Positions 17,379 through 25,817 are shown, numbered from the stretch's first letter. The stretch is DNA of 64,000 nucleotides from an uncultured Dehalococcoidia bacterium (GCA_958295525.1 OY282355.1:1-64000), one strand, 5' to 3'. The notes: generated by a model from the sequence alone, not told the origin. Made by a program: numbers and translations.

Positions 17379-18644
17379 CTAGTTGACCGTCAGGCTGCCG
17401 ACGCCGCTCAGTTCGAGCGCGATCGCCCGCGTCTCGTCGTCCGCGGCGCGCACGACGTCCACGATCTCCAGGATGTCCTCGGCCCTGCCGTAGCCGTAAC
17501 TGTCGGCGTACCCGGCGATGTTCAAGCCATTGATGAATCCGGGGTCGACCATCATCTGATCGAACGCGGACTGCCAGTACTGCTTCACGTCCTCCGGCAC
17601 GCCCGGCGGCAGGAAGAACACGCGGGAGATTTCAACGACCAGCAGGTTGATCTCCAGCGCGGCGGCCTGCGCCTCGTTGAAATCTATCCCGGGCAGGTCG
17701 CGGAACGAGGGCAATGGGCCGGTGTGCCCGAGTTGCGCGAGCCACTCGTCGTTGTAGGGCTTCGTCTCGTAGAAGATCGGAACGAGGCGGCCTTCCTCGA
17801 TCCACTCGGGGTAGAGCCGGCCCGCCGTTCCGGGGCTGCAGCGGTTCGTGCCAGTGACCTCCCCGCGGTCGAACGCCGCCATAATCTCGGACGTTCCGCC
17901 GTAGCCGTAGATCAGTTGGAACGGCCCGCCGCTCTGCTGCAGGAACTCCAGGGCGGGCTCGTTCCCCGCCGCCGCCGACCCCACCCTGATCGTGATGCCT
18001 TTGTCCAGCACGTCCTGCCAGGAAGCCGCGACGTTTCTGTCCACGCAGAAGCCGTCCTCGTTGATGGCGAACGTCGGCGAGCCGAGGATGTGGACGGCGT
18101 CAATGTCGAACTTCGGCACGTCGCCCACGAGCAATTGCCGCGCGAACCAGCGCGAGTGCGTGGGGCCGATGGTCAGGCCGTCCGGCTCCGAGTCCAGCAC
18201 GGCGCGCAGCCCGCGGTACTGTCCGGCGCCCGGCAGGTTCTGCACGACGAAGCGCGTGCTCTCAGGGAAGTAATTCTCGGCGGTCGCCGCGACGAGCCTG
18301 CTGAACACGTCGTAGCCGCCGCCCGGGCTCGCCCCGACTTTAATGCGGATCGTCTTGCCGCCGAAGTATTCTTCCGCGTCGAAGCCTGCGGGCGGAGGCA
18401 CCTGCGTCGCCGTCGGGCGCGGCCTCGGCGTCGCCGTCGGCGTCGGGCGCGTCGTCTCTCCGCCGGTGGAGGCGGGCGTTGGAGTGGCCTCCGGCATAGC
18501 CGTAGGAACGGCGGTCGGCTGCGCTGCGGGCGCGCGCGTCGGGGCGGGCGTCGCCGTGGGGTCGTCCCCGCCGCCGCACGCCGCGAAAAGCGCCAGCGTC
18601 AGGGCGGCTGCCGCGCCGAGAGCAATGATCTGGTGGAAGCGCAT
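17379..18644 (-). CDS. Tripartite tricarboxylate transporter substrate-binding lipoprotein (TctC/Bug family)
   Basis: This 421-residue protein has a lipoprotein signal (ALTLALFAAC, Cys at about 22), a Pro/Thr/Ala stalk to about residue 80, then a periplasmic-type Bug fold: GKTIRIKVGASPGGGYDVFS (the substrate-pocket loop), VVQNLPGAGQYRGL and a long alpha/beta remainder. It is the extracytoplasmic receptor for the TctAB channel encoded next. The lipid anchor plus stalk, instead of a free periplasmic protein, fits a single-membrane or unusual envelope. AGGAGG precedes the ATG at 18644. The ligand cannot be told; carboxylates are typical. Confidence 0.88.
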   Translation of the reverse strand: MRFHQIIALGAAAALTLALFAACGGGDDPTATPAPTRAPAAQPTAVPTAMPEATPTPASTGGETTRPTPTATPRPRPTATQVPPPAGFDAEEYFGGKTIRIKVGASPGGGYDVFSRLVAATAENYFPESTRFVVQNLPGAGQYRGLRAVLDSEPDGLTIGPTHSRWFARQLLVGDVPKFDIDAVHILGSPTFAINEDGFCVDRNVAASWQDVLDKGITIRVGSAAAGNEPALEFLQQSGGPFQLIYGYGGTSEIMAAFDRGEVTGTNRCSPGTAGRLYPEWIEEGRLVPIFYETKPYNDEWLAQLGHTGPLPSFRDLPGIDFNEAQAAALEINLLVVEISRVFFLPPGVPEDVKQYWQSAFDQMMVDPGFINGLNIAGYADSYGYGRAEDILEIVDVVRAADDETRAIALELSGVGSLTVN

Positions 18645-18827
18645 CGGTGTCCCTCCTATTGCGGCGCGCTCCTGGAAGCGCCGCCTAGCACGCCTGCGGG
18701 CAGGATTCCGCGCTTGCGCCTGCGGCGCTGCGGAATCCGTTGCGGCGCACGATACCCCTGCGCGGGCGTCAAGTCAACCGCCCCGCGCGGCGCAGGCGGC
18801 CTGCCTATGGCATGCATTCAGCCCCGC

Positions 18828-18940
18828 GCCCCCTTGCCCCGTCATTCCCGCGTAGGCGGGAATCGCGCCCCCTTGCCCCGTCATTCCCGCGTAGGCGGGA
18901 ATCGCGCCCCCCTGTCCGTCATTCCCGCGCAGGTGGAACT
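18828..18940. repeat. Three dispersed palindromic repeats
   Basis: Copies near 18841, 18881 and 18919, the last with a variant core (GCGCAGGTGGAA), sit just after the stop of the TPP-enzyme gene. The rest of 18645-18827 holds the tctC upstream region and GC-rich partial palindromes (GCGGCGCTGCGGAATCCG) but no gene. Confidence 0.85.
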
Positions 18941-18946
18941 CACGCG

Positions 18947-20548
18947 CTACAGCGGCGACGCCACCGGCCCGAACGGAACCTCGATCAGCGTCGGGGCGTC
19001 GTCCGCGGCGGCGGTGCTGCGGAGCGCGGCCTCGAGCGCGGCGGGACTCTCCACGCGGAGGCCGCGCGCGCCGTAAGCCTCCGCGAGTTTCACGAAGTCA
19101 GGGTTGCGGAGGCGCGCCCCCGCGACGCGCCCGTCGAATCGCTCCTCCAAGTCGCGCAGCACGTTGCCGTAGGCGTTGTCGTTGAAAACGACGGCGATGG
19201 CGTTAATGCCGTGCTGAACGGCGGTGGCCAGTTCCTGCGAGTTGAACAGAAAGCCGCCGTCGCCGGAGACCGCGACGACCGCCCGCTGCGGCTGCGCCGC
19301 CTTCGCGCCGATGGCCGTCGGCCAGGCGAACCCGAGGTTGCCGAAATAGGAGGAGTTGAGGTACGTCCCCGGACGCTCGACCGGGTAGAAAAGGCGGCTG
19401 TAGTAGCCCAGTTGCGTCATCCCGGCGACGAAGATCCCGTCGGGCGGGATGGCGGCGCGGACGGCGCGGAGGTAGGAGTCGAGCGGCTCGATGCGGAGCG
19501 CCGGGCCGAACCGCGCCGCGCGCAACTTGTCCAGCATTGCCCGCTTGCTCTCCGCAGGCGGCATAGCGTCCTCGAGGGCGGCGGCGAGTTTTTCGAGCGT
19601 CGCCTTCGCGTCGCCCTGCGCGCCGACCGTGTTGGGGAAGTTGCGGCCAATCTCGTTGGGGTCGACGTCTATCTGCACGACCTGCGCGTTATGCGTGATC
19701 TGCGCGGTTGCGAAGCGCGTGCCGACGGCGAGGAAGACGTCGTGATGGCGCAAGTGAGCGCGGAAGTCGTCGGCGCGGGATTTCAGCGAGCCGGCGCTGA
19801 GGTAGTGGGAGTCGGGAATCGCGCCCTTGCCCTCGTGCGTAGTCATCACGGGCGCCTGCAGATGCTCCGCGACGCGGAGGAGCGCGCCGGACGCGCCCGA
19901 CGAGATCACGCCGCCGCCCGCCCAGACGATGGGCGACTTCGCGCCCGCGAGAATCCGCGCCGCCCGCTCGACCTCGGCGTCGGACGCGGCCTCGCGCCGG
20001 TAGCCGCCGGGCTCCAGCAGGTCAATGTCGGCGGATTCGGCCAGCGCTTCCGGCGGAATCTCGATCTCGACGGGGCGCGGGCGGCCGGTGCGGAGTTCGC
20101 GGAACGCCTCATGCACGGCGGCGGGCACGCTTGCGGCGTCGAGCACGCGGAACGAGGCTTTGGTGATCGGGCGAATGGCGTCCTGCTGATCGTTGACCTC
20201 GTGCAGAATGCCGACGTCCTTCCCAATGAGGTCGCGCTGCACCTGGCCGGAGACGACGAGGATGGGCGAGGATGCGGCGTAGGCCGTGCCGATTGCGGCG
20301 GCGGCGTTCAGCAGCCCCGGGCCGGGGACGACCATCGCGGTTCCCGTTCCGCCGCCCGCGCGGGTGAAGCCGTCGGCCATATACGCCGTCGCCTGCTCGT
20401 GCCGGACGGTGATGAACCGCATTCCGGGCTCGTCGAGGATGGGGTCGACGGCGTGATACATCTGAACGCCCGGGAGGCCGAAGACGACCTCCGCGCCCTC
20501 GCGCCGGAGGGAGCGTATGAGGGCCTGTCCGCCGGTCATTTCAGGCAT
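18947..20548 (-). CDS. TPP-dependent enzyme, acetolactate-synthase-like
   Basis: This 533-residue protein has the three domains of the acetolactate synthase/benzoylformate decarboxylase family. The N-terminal PYR domain has RHEQATAYMADGF with the catalytic Glu, the middle domain is about residues 190-320, and the C-terminal PP domain carries GDGGFLFNSQELAT and NDNAYGN, the Mg-TPP motif. It condenses or cleaves 2-oxo acids; candidates include acetolactate synthase, sulfoacetaldehyde acetyltransferase or oxalyl-CoA-type enzymes, which sequence alone does not separate. No small regulatory subunit (ilvH) is adjacent, which favours a catabolic role. The ATG at 20548 has GGAAGGAAG upstream; the longer frame to 20770 is repeat-derived and rejected. 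It lies upstream of the TTT operon but 300 bp away. Confidence 0.88.
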   Translation of the reverse strand: MPEMTGGQALIRSLRREGAEVVFGLPGVQMYHAVDPILDEPGMRFITVRHEQATAYMADGFTRAGGGTGTAMVVPGPGLLNAAAAIGTAYAASSPILVVSGQVQRDLIGKDVGILHEVNDQQDAIRPITKASFRVLDAASVPAAVHEAFRELRTGRPRPVEIEIPPEALAESADIDLLEPGGYRREAASDAEVERAARILAGAKSPIVWAGGGVISSGASGALLRVAEHLQAPVMTTHEGKGAIPDSHYLSAGSLKSRADDFRAHLRHHDVFLAVGTRFATAQITHNAQVVQIDVDPNEIGRNFPNTVGAQGDAKATLEKLAAALEDAMPPAESKRAMLDKLRAARFGPALRIEPLDSYLRAVRAAIPPDGIFVAGMTQLGYYSRLFYPVERPGTYLNSSYFGNLGFAWPTAIGAKAAQPQRAVVAVSGDGGFLFNSQELATAVQHGINAIAVVFNDNAYGNVLRDLEERFDGRVAGARLRNPDFVKLAEAYGARGLRVESPAALEAALRSTAAADDAPTLIEVPFGPVASPL

Positions 20549-20605
20549 AGGCGACTTCCTTCCGCAGACAAGAGCGCAGACGGCGCGGCGCAAGCGCGGC
20601 GCAGA

Positions 20606-20641
20606 GCGCACGATAGCAGACGGGCGCACGATAGCAGACGG
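20606..20641. repeat. 18-bp tandem duplication
   Basis: GCGCACGATAGCAGACGG occurs twice head to tail (20606-20623, 20624-20641) upstream of the TPP-enzyme gene. It may be a local slip duplication or a regulator site; no gene is present. Confidence 0.7.
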
Positions 20642-20739
20642 AGCGGCGTTGCGCCATCGGGCGCCTGCTCGCGTTGCGTTGCGTAGGAGACGTTGCGCCC
20701 CCTCCCCTTGCCTTCGCCCTTCCTCCTCCTTCGCCCTGC

Positions 20740-20862
20740 CCGCGTAGGCGGGAATCCAGTCGGCGCGCAAGCGCCAAATTCCCCCCTGCCGTCATTCCCG
20801 CGTAGGCGGGAATCCCGCCCCTTGTTCCGTCATTCCCGCGAAGGCGGGAATCTCGCCCCCGC
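20740..20862. repeat. Three dispersed palindromic repeats
   Basis: Copies near 20740, 20791 and 20829 (cores with GTAG, GTAG and GAAG loops). They lie between the TPP-enzyme start and the 3' end of the propeller cluster. The region 20642-20739 shows nothing coding. Confidence 0.85.
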
Positions 20863-20868
20863 CCCCGC

Positions 20869-20949
20869 CTAGCAATCGGCGAGGGCGCGCAGACGGTGCA
20901 GGTCGTGCGCCGCCGCTGCCCGCATACACTGAATTGCGCTGATGCTCAT
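20869..20949 (-). pseudogene. Relic start of a third small lipoprotein gene
   Basis: An ATG overlapping the upstream propeller stop (ATGA, 20946-20949) opens a 26-codon frame, MSISAIQCMRAAAAHDLHRL to a stop at 20869. Its first codons match the start of the small lipoprotein at 22339 (MSIPIISILRTAAAAALLL), including the DNA string around GCGG-CAGCGGCGGCG. The lipobox and the conserved tail are gone. I read it as the truncated head of another lipoprotein-propeller module. Confidence 0.45.
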
Positions 20950-22142
20950 TGGGAAACCTCCGTCCATACGAATCCGCCGAACCCGTCGGGCAATGGCTTG
21001 GCCTTTGCCGCTATCCAAGGGACTCCTACTGCGTTACGATCATTTGACGTGTTGCGCTCCACGAGAACACGCTTGTCCGAGCCGTTGGCGTTCATCGTGA
21101 AAAGCCTCACGCCTGTAAGACTATCAGGAAGATACGCTGCGATTCTATCGCCGTTCGGAGACCAACCGGCTAGCGCCCCAGGCTCCGTGTCCATGATACG
21201 CAATTTCGATCCATCTGCGGCAACCTCCACGAAAGGATTTTGATGGCCGCGAATAGTAGACCCGTCTTCCGACCAAGACAGGCTTCCCCACGGAGCGTGC
21301 CAGCCGACAGTAGGCCCTATGCGCTCCGGCAGTATGCCGGGAAAGGACGCTATCTCTTCCAAACCTGTTCCGTCAGGTTTGATGGTGTGGATTGAAAGTA
21401 TGTTGTTTGTACTTCGCGCGAACGCGATGCGCTCGCCGTCGGGAGACCAAGCGGGCCGTGCGGCCGTTTCCGACAAACACCGGAGATTGGTTCCATCTGT
21501 GTTTACAGTGTAAATCATCTGAGTGTCTTCATCAGCAGCGACAAATGCAAGAGCATGCCCATCAGGCGACCATTCAGGAGGTATTAATCGTGTAGAAAAA
21601 GGTCTGCCTGCTGAACTGAAAACGAATTCATACGTAAGGCTTTCTATTTCGATTATAGCCAATTCGAACGAAACCGTAAGGAAAAGCGCAAGTTTTGAAC
21701 CATCTGGCGACCATATAGGCTGAACAGCGTTAAATGAAAAATCTTTCGTTATCTGATTCAATTCTTGCCCATCGAAGGAGGCGGTTTTTACTTCCAGTAA
21801 TGAAGACTTATTGTGAGCGAACGCGACTATTCCTTCTGGTGAAACGTCCATCGCATGGTTCAAAGATTTTGCATTTCTCTCGTCTATGGGAAAGGAAATC
21901 GAGCGTAAACGCACGCCACTGGCGTCGATAAAATGCAATGCTGCGTCCGCATTAAACGCAATGTGCGCTCCATCCGGACTCCACAAAGGATGCGCAGGGT
22001 ATTGCGCCGCTTTGATAGATCTTCCGGGATCGGAATATCCCCAACCGAACGAGAAATCTAAGTCGACCGTGACCCAAAACAACCAAATTACTGCCAGCGT
22101 CGCAAGCAACCCACCAATGAAAAGTCCTGCGCAGAACTTCAT
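20946..22142 (-). CDS. Membrane-anchored PD40/TolB-like beta-propeller protein (copy A)
   Basis: This 398-residue protein has one N-terminal membrane segment (LFIGGLLATLAVIWLFWVTV) followed by at least six WD40-like PD40 repeats, each with the signature W-S-P-D-G-x-x-I-A-F (PLWSPDGAHIAF, PIWSPDGSKLAL, PEWSPDGHALAF, PAWSPDGERIAF, LSWSEDGSTIR, AGWSPNGDRIAA). Such propellers are extracytoplasmic and bind peptides, glycans or partner proteins; a catalytic role is unlikely. Its start overlaps the stop of the small lipoprotein gene by 1 nt (TAATG). It is paralogous to the propeller at 22336-23646. Base composition is clearly poorer in GC than the surroundings. Confidence 0.8.
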   Translation of the reverse strand: MKFCAGLFIGGLLATLAVIWLFWVTVDLDFSFGWGYSDPGRSIKAAQYPAHPLWSPDGAHIAFNADAALHFIDASGVRLRSISFPIDERNAKSLNHAMDVSPEGIVAFAHNKSSLLEVKTASFDGQELNQITKDFSFNAVQPIWSPDGSKLALFLTVSFELAIIEIESLTYEFVFSSAGRPFSTRLIPPEWSPDGHALAFVAADEDTQMIYTVNTDGTNLRCLSETAARPAWSPDGERIAFARSTNNILSIHTIKPDGTGLEEIASFPGILPERIGPTVGWHAPWGSLSWSEDGSTIRGHQNPFVEVAADGSKLRIMDTEPGALAGWSPNGDRIAAYLPDSLTGVRLFTMNANGSDKRVLVERNTSNDRNAVGVPWIAAKAKPLPDGFGGFVWTEVSQ

Positions 22143-22339
22143 TAGTTAACACTCTGATACAGAGCATATATCGCCATTATGTCAAACAGGTGCGGTGAGC
22201 AATCCGCCTCCCCGCTTTCGCACGTCGGAGGCGGCTTGGGCGTGGGCGTCGGCGTAGGAGAGGCGCAAGCGAGCGCCGCCGCCAGCAGGAGCGCCGCCGC
22301 CGCCGCTGTCCGCAAGATTGAGATGATAGGTATGCTCAT
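22142..22339 (-). CDS. Small lipoprotein paired with propeller A
   Basis: This 65-residue protein has a signal AALLLAAALAC with lipobox Cys near 25, a short Pro/Thr spacer, and a conserved tail CESGEADCSPHLFDIMAIYA followed by LYQSVN. The tail is almost the same in the small protein at 23643 (CESGEPDCSPHPFDIMAIYA). Two Cys bracket six residues and could form a disulfide. It overlaps propeller B by 4 nt upstream and propeller A by 1 nt downstream, so the lipoprotein and propeller are made together. I do not recognise the family; a surface complex with the propeller is my inference. Confidence 0.7.
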   Translation of the reverse strand: MSIPIISILRTAAAAALLLAAALACASPTPTPTPKPPPTCESGEADCSPHLFDIMAIYALYQSVN

Positions 22340-23646
22340 CGTTCCGCCTTTGGGGAAGGATACGGCTCCCAGTCAAATCCGTCTATATCCAGGGGCCTGC
22401 GGTCGACCACGAATTCCTGCGCGTCGTTATCCCACCGGACAAGAGATTGCTTGTTCGATCCGTCGGGCGCCATCGTGAAGAGCCGGGTCGCGTGGCCGGG
22501 CAGATAGACCGCGATCTGGGACTCGTCGGGCGACCATGACGCGAGAGCATCCGGCCGGCCGCGCATAATGCGAAGGTTCGATCCGTCGGCGTTGACGACG
22601 ACGAACGGACTTTGATGCAGGTGAATTTCAGAACCATCGGACGACCACGAGACGTGCCCGCGGGGAAGTCGGTTGGGGCCGCCAAGGGGGTAGCTTATCC
22701 CTGTGCCTTTCAACTTCGGCAAGGCGTCAGGGAAAGAGGCTATCTCTCGCAAATTCGCTCCATTGGCTTTCACTGTGTATATTGTGGAAACGTTGTCTTT
22801 GTGCTCCACGAAGGCTATGCGGTTGTCGTCCGGCGACCAGGCGGGAATACTCGAAGTAGGCTGTATTTTTATGATGCTTGCATCACTGGAATCGGCAACT
22901 ACAATAAATGGACGTTCAGGAGTATCGACTTGAATCTCATTGCCGATAAACGCAATTTTCTTGCCGTCAAAAGACCAAGCCGGTGGATGATATTGGGCAA
23001 CTATATCAGATACGTAAGCATGGATGCCCGATCCATTTCGATCTGCTATATGGAGAAATAGGTACTGATCAGCCCGAACACCTGCGCCGATTCTGACGAA
23101 GTTGTCTTGAACTGTCGAATATACGGATTTATCCATGAGATATGCTATATGCTCCCCGCTGGGCGACCAGACAGGGTGATAAGCATTAAAGTGATAAACA
23201 TTATCGCCATCAATTCTCTGGTTAGCAGGTAGCAATTGATGATTCAAACCATCGACGTCAATGGTCGCAATTTGGAATCTACGGTCCGCTGTAATCCGCT
23301 CAAACGGATGATTGCGTTGAACCATAGCGATGGTTCCATCGGGCGACAAACTTGCTGCATATTCGAGCGAAAGCTCATGTGCAGGACGAAACGAGTTCAC
23401 GGAAGATGAATCTATCGCTACTGCATGCATGCGAAAACCGTCATTGAAAACCACTCGTTCTCCGTCCTTGCTCCACATAGGAGGCACAGGGTATTGGGCG
23501 AATCTAATTCCGCTGTATGCGTATCCAGGGTCATTTTTCCAACTGTAAAGCCCCTCAAAGCGGCCGCCAAGAATGTATAGGCCCCAAAGCAAGAGCCCCA
23601 CCACCACTATGCAGGTAAATGCTGCTAACCACATGCAGGTCTTCAT
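22336..23646 (-). CDS. Membrane-anchored PD40/TolB-like beta-propeller protein (copy B)
   Basis: This 436-residue protein has an N-terminal membrane segment (WLAAFTCIVVVGLLLWGLYI) and about seven PD40 blades (PMWSKDGERVVF, ASLSPDGTIAMV, PVWSPSGEHIAY, PAWSFDGKKIAF, PAWSPDDNRIAF, VSWSSDGSEIHL, ASWSPDESQIAV). It shares architecture and many blade positions with copy A (notably AQYP near the first blade and RLFTMAPDGSNK against RLFTMNANGSDK near the end), so the two arose by duplication. Both flanking small lipoprotein genes overlap it. GC is lower than in neighbouring genes, which may mean transfer or relaxed selection. Likely an envelope binding protein. Confidence 0.8.
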   Translation of the reverse strand: MKTCMWLAAFTCIVVVGLLLWGLYILGGRFEGLYSWKNDPGYAYSGIRFAQYPVPPMWSKDGERVVFNDGFRMHAVAIDSSSVNSFRPAHELSLEYAASLSPDGTIAMVQRNHPFERITADRRFQIATIDVDGLNHQLLPANQRIDGDNVYHFNAYHPVWSPSGEHIAYLMDKSVYSTVQDNFVRIGAGVRADQYLFLHIADRNGSGIHAYVSDIVAQYHPPAWSFDGKKIAFIGNEIQVDTPERPFIVVADSSDASIIKIQPTSSIPAWSPDDNRIAFVEHKDNVSTIYTVKANGANLREIASFPDALPKLKGTGISYPLGGPNRLPRGHVSWSSDGSEIHLHQSPFVVVNADGSNLRIMRGRPDALASWSPDESQIAVYLPGHATRLFTMAPDGSNKQSLVRWDNDAQEFVVDRRPLDIDGFDWEPYPSPKAER

Positions 23647-23924
23647 CGGTCCACCGTTTGGTATAACGCGTAAATTGCCATAATGTCGAACGGGTGCGGC
23701 GAGCAGTCAGGCTCCCCGCTTTCGCACGCCGTCCTTATGCGCCGAACCGCGCCAGCCGACTGATAGCGCGCGATGCGGGCTGCCCGCCGCTCCGCCTCCC
23801 CGCCGCCCTCTTGCGCCGACGCCGGGGCCGGGCCGACGATGAGGAGCAGCGCGCCCGCGAAGGCGCGCTCGCCGGCCAGCGCGGCGATTCCCGCAATCCG
23901 CTTCCGCATAAGGAGCGCGCTCAT
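23643..23924 (-). CDS. Small secreted protein/lipoprotein paired with propeller B
   Basis: From ATG 23924 this 93-residue frame reads MSALLMRKRIAGIAALAG, a hydrophobic segment GALLLIVGPAPASAQ (signal peptide with an A-S-A-Q cleavage site rather than a lipobox), then EAERRAARIARYQS and the conserved tail CESGEPDCSPHPFDIMAIYA. An in-frame ATG at 23909 is an alternative start. The tail is shared with the protein at 22142. It heads the four-gene run small B - propeller B - small A - propeller A, each overlapping the next. The family is not recognised. Confidence 0.65.
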   Translation of the reverse strand: MSALLMRKRIAGIAALAGERAFAGALLLIVGPAPASAQEGGGEAERRAARIARYQSAGAVRRIRTACESGEPDCSPHPFDIMAIYALYQTVDR

Positions 23925-24053
23925 AGCGCAACCATAGGCGTCGCGGCGGCGCAAGTCAATCGCGCGGGGCGGGGCGCAGCATCGTGGGCGCAGTAGAGGC
24001 GGGCGCGGGGCGCGGGTCGGGCGAGGCCCCCTTGCGCGGCTGGGCGCTTGGGG

Positions 24054-24059
24054 TAGAAT
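24054..24059 (+). promoter_or_regulatory. -10 box of the NYN gene
   Basis: TAGAAT 61 nt before the ATG at 24120, in the divergent region shared with the propeller cluster. No convincing -35 is seen. Confidence 0.35.
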
Positions 24060-24119
24060 ATGCCCAACTCTGAGAGCCTCGGCATGGAATCCGCCGGGCG
24101 AGTGAAGGAGAGTCGCAGT

Positions 24120-24929
24120 ATGGCTGACGAAGTGGCTGTGTTCATCGATCTGGAGAATCTGCGCTACGGGCTGCTGAACCACTACGGGGTGGAGCCGGAC
24201 TTCCGGCAGATCGTGGAGAAGGCGCAGAAGTACGGAAGGCCGACCGTGATGCGCGCCTACGCCGACTTCAGCGAGCACCCCGCCGAGATCACGCGCCAAC
24301 TCTCGATGTGCGGGATCGAGGCGATCAACATTCCCGTCAAACGCTCGCTGGTCACGAAGAACGGCCATCAGGTGGAGCGCGTGAAGAACGCCGCCGATAT
24401 GGCGCTCTCCCTGGATATGCTCATCGAAGCCTTCGACGCCGACACGAACGACAAGGAGAAGGCGTTCCTGATGGTGTCGGGCGACGCGGACTATATGCGC
24501 CTCGTCACGCAGGTGCGGAACCGCTTCGGCCAGCGCGTCGTCATCGTCAGCGTGCCGGAGAGCGTGAGCAACGACCTCGTCGCCGCCGCCGGAGGCGAGG
24601 AAGACCACTACGACACGCCGGAGATCGAGAGCGTCGACCCGCATCTGCTGCGCGCCCACGTCGTCGCGATGGTGCAGCGCGGGCCGGCTCCGCTGCACTA
24701 CTGGAGCCTCCGCATCATTGACTCGTGGTGCCAAGACCCCCGGCAGGCGATTCCCGGAACGGCGAAAGAGAAGCGCGACGCTATCGGCGACCTCCTCGAC
24801 GAGGGCGTGTTCTACCGCCAGCCCTTCCAAGACGAGCGCTCAGGTCGGCAGGTGTCCGAGGCGCTGCTTGACGAGGACCGCGCCATCGAGTTGGGCTACC
24901 TGAAGTACGACGGCTCGGCGCTGGTGTGA
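24120..24929 (+). CDS. NYN-domain protein (LabA/DUF88-like)
   Basis: This 269-residue protein begins MADEVAVFIDLENLRYGLLN with the first NYN acidic motif (FIDLENL), has AADMALSLDMLIEAF in the middle and MVSGDADYMRLVTQVR with the closing acidic pair near residue 118; this is the LabA/DUF88 branch of PIN-like nucleases. The C-terminal 110 residues (from VDPHLLRAHVVAMVQ) resemble a winged-helix OST-HTH/LOTUS-type RNA-binding module, a known partner of this domain. The ATG at 24120 is chosen over 24060 because AAGGAG lies just upstream and homologues start at the first strand. The CMD-family gene follows after 2 nt, so they form an operon. Role: RNA processing or decay, target unknown. Confidence 0.85.
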   Translation: MADEVAVFIDLENLRYGLLNHYGVEPDFRQIVEKAQKYGRPTVMRAYADFSEHPAEITRQLSMCGIEAINIPVKRSLVTKNGHQVERVKNAADMALSLDMLIEAFDADTNDKEKAFLMVSGDADYMRLVTQVRNRFGQRVVIVSVPESVSNDLVAAAGGEEDHYDTPEIESVDPHLLRAHVVAMVQRGPAPLHYWSLRIIDSWCQDPRQAIPGTAKEKRDAIGDLLDEGVFYRQPFQDERSGRQVSEALLDEDRAIELGYLKYDGSALV

Positions 24930-24931
24930 CG

Positions 24932-25492
24932 ATGGCGCGCCTGCCGCAGATCGCCGAACGCGAGAGCCTCCCGCCGGAGGCGCGGGCGCACTTCGACTAC
25001 ATCGCGGGCAGCCGCGGGCGCGTCGTCGGGCCGTTCACCGCGCTCCTCAACAGCCCCGACCTCGCGGAGCGCGTCGCCCACGTCGGCAGTTACGTCCGGT
25101 TCGAGAACACGCTTCCGCCCGCCCTGCGCGAGTTGGCGATACTGACCGTCGCGCGCGAGTGGAACTGCCAGTTCGAGTGGACGGCGCACGAGCCGATAGC
25201 GGAAGGCGAGGGGCTGAGCGCGGAGGCGGTCGCCGCCGTGCGCGACCGGCGCGCCCCGGACGGCCTCTCCGCTGACGAGTCGCTCGTGTTCCGCTATGTG
25301 AGCGCGCTGCTGCGGAATGGGCGCGTCCCCGGCGATGTGTTCGCGCAGGCGAAAGAGCGGTTCGGCGTCCGCGTGGTCACCGACCTGACGGCGACGGCCG
25401 GGTACTACTCGATGCTGGCCTGCGTCCTCAACGCCGCCGAGGTTCTCCCCGAGCCGGGAACGCCCCATCTGCTGCCGGATGCGGAGTACTAG
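24932..25492 (+). CDS. Carboxymuconolactone decarboxylase (CMD) family protein
   Basis: This 186-residue protein has the CMD/AhpD helical core RELAILTVAREWNCQFEW followed by TAHEPIAEGEGL. The sequence has a single Cys, so the AhpD CxxC peroxidase centre is absent. This subgroup occurs widely in actinobacteria and Chloroflexota beside catabolic genes; its substrate is unknown. ATG 24932 is two bases after the NYN stop; an overlapping GTG at 24926 is the alternative. Function beyond the family name cannot be given. Confidence 0.8.
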   Translation: MARLPQIAERESLPPEARAHFDYIAGSRGRVVGPFTALLNSPDLAERVAHVGSYVRFENTLPPALRELAILTVAREWNCQFEWTAHEPIAEGEGLSAEAVAAVRDRRAPDGLSADESLVFRYVSALLRNGRVPGDVFAQAKERFGVRVVTDLTATAGYYSMLACVLNAAEVLPEPGTPHLLPDAEY

Positions 25493-25507
25493 GCGTTTGC
25501 ATAACTT

Positions 25508-25750
25508 GCCGGCCTGACCGCGTAGGCGGGAACCCCGCCTTGCCCCGTCATTCCCGCGTAGGCGGGAATCCACCCCTTGCCCCCGTCATTCCCGCGTAGG
25601 CGGGAATCTCGCCCTCATGCCCGTCATTCCCGCGAAGGCGGGAATCTCGCCCCCGGACGGAGCGCGCAGCGCATCGTCGTCCCCCTCATCGTCATTCCCG
25701 CGTAGGCGGGAATCTCGCCCCCCTGCCCCGTCATTCCCGCGTAGCGGAGC
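25508..25750. repeat. Six to seven dispersed palindromic repeats, mixed orientation
   Basis: Copies near 25515, 25546, 25585, 25622, 25692 and 25729, the last truncated at GCGTAGCGGAG. Between two of them lies a second motif, GGAGCGCGCAGCGCATCGTC, also seen near 26565, 29005 and 39817. The cluster is downstream of the CMD gene and directly upstream of the toxin-antitoxin promoter. Confidence 0.9.
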
Positions 25751-25767
25751 GGTTGCGCTATACGCCC

Positions 25768-25812
25768 TTGACAAACCCCTAATGCATTGATAGAGTAGGG
25801 ATGCATTGGAGG
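25768..25812 (+). promoter_or_regulatory. Promoter, repeat operator and RBS of the AbrB/PIN pair
   Basis: TTGACA (25768-25773), a 17-nt spacer and TAGAGT (25791-25796) form the best sigma-70-type promoter in the window. ATGCATTG occurs twice, at 25782-25789 over the spacer and at 25801-25808 near the transcription start, 19 nt apart; ATGCAT is itself palindromic. This is a likely operator for antitoxin autoregulation. GGAGG at 25808-25812 is a strong RBS for the ATG at 25818. Confidence 0.75.
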
Positions 25813-25817
25813 CCGCT

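Noticed and set aside
18740-20686. 648-codon plus-strand frame opposite the TPP enzyme
   Set aside because: Begins in repeat DNA and has no motifs; the minus-strand enzyme is certain.
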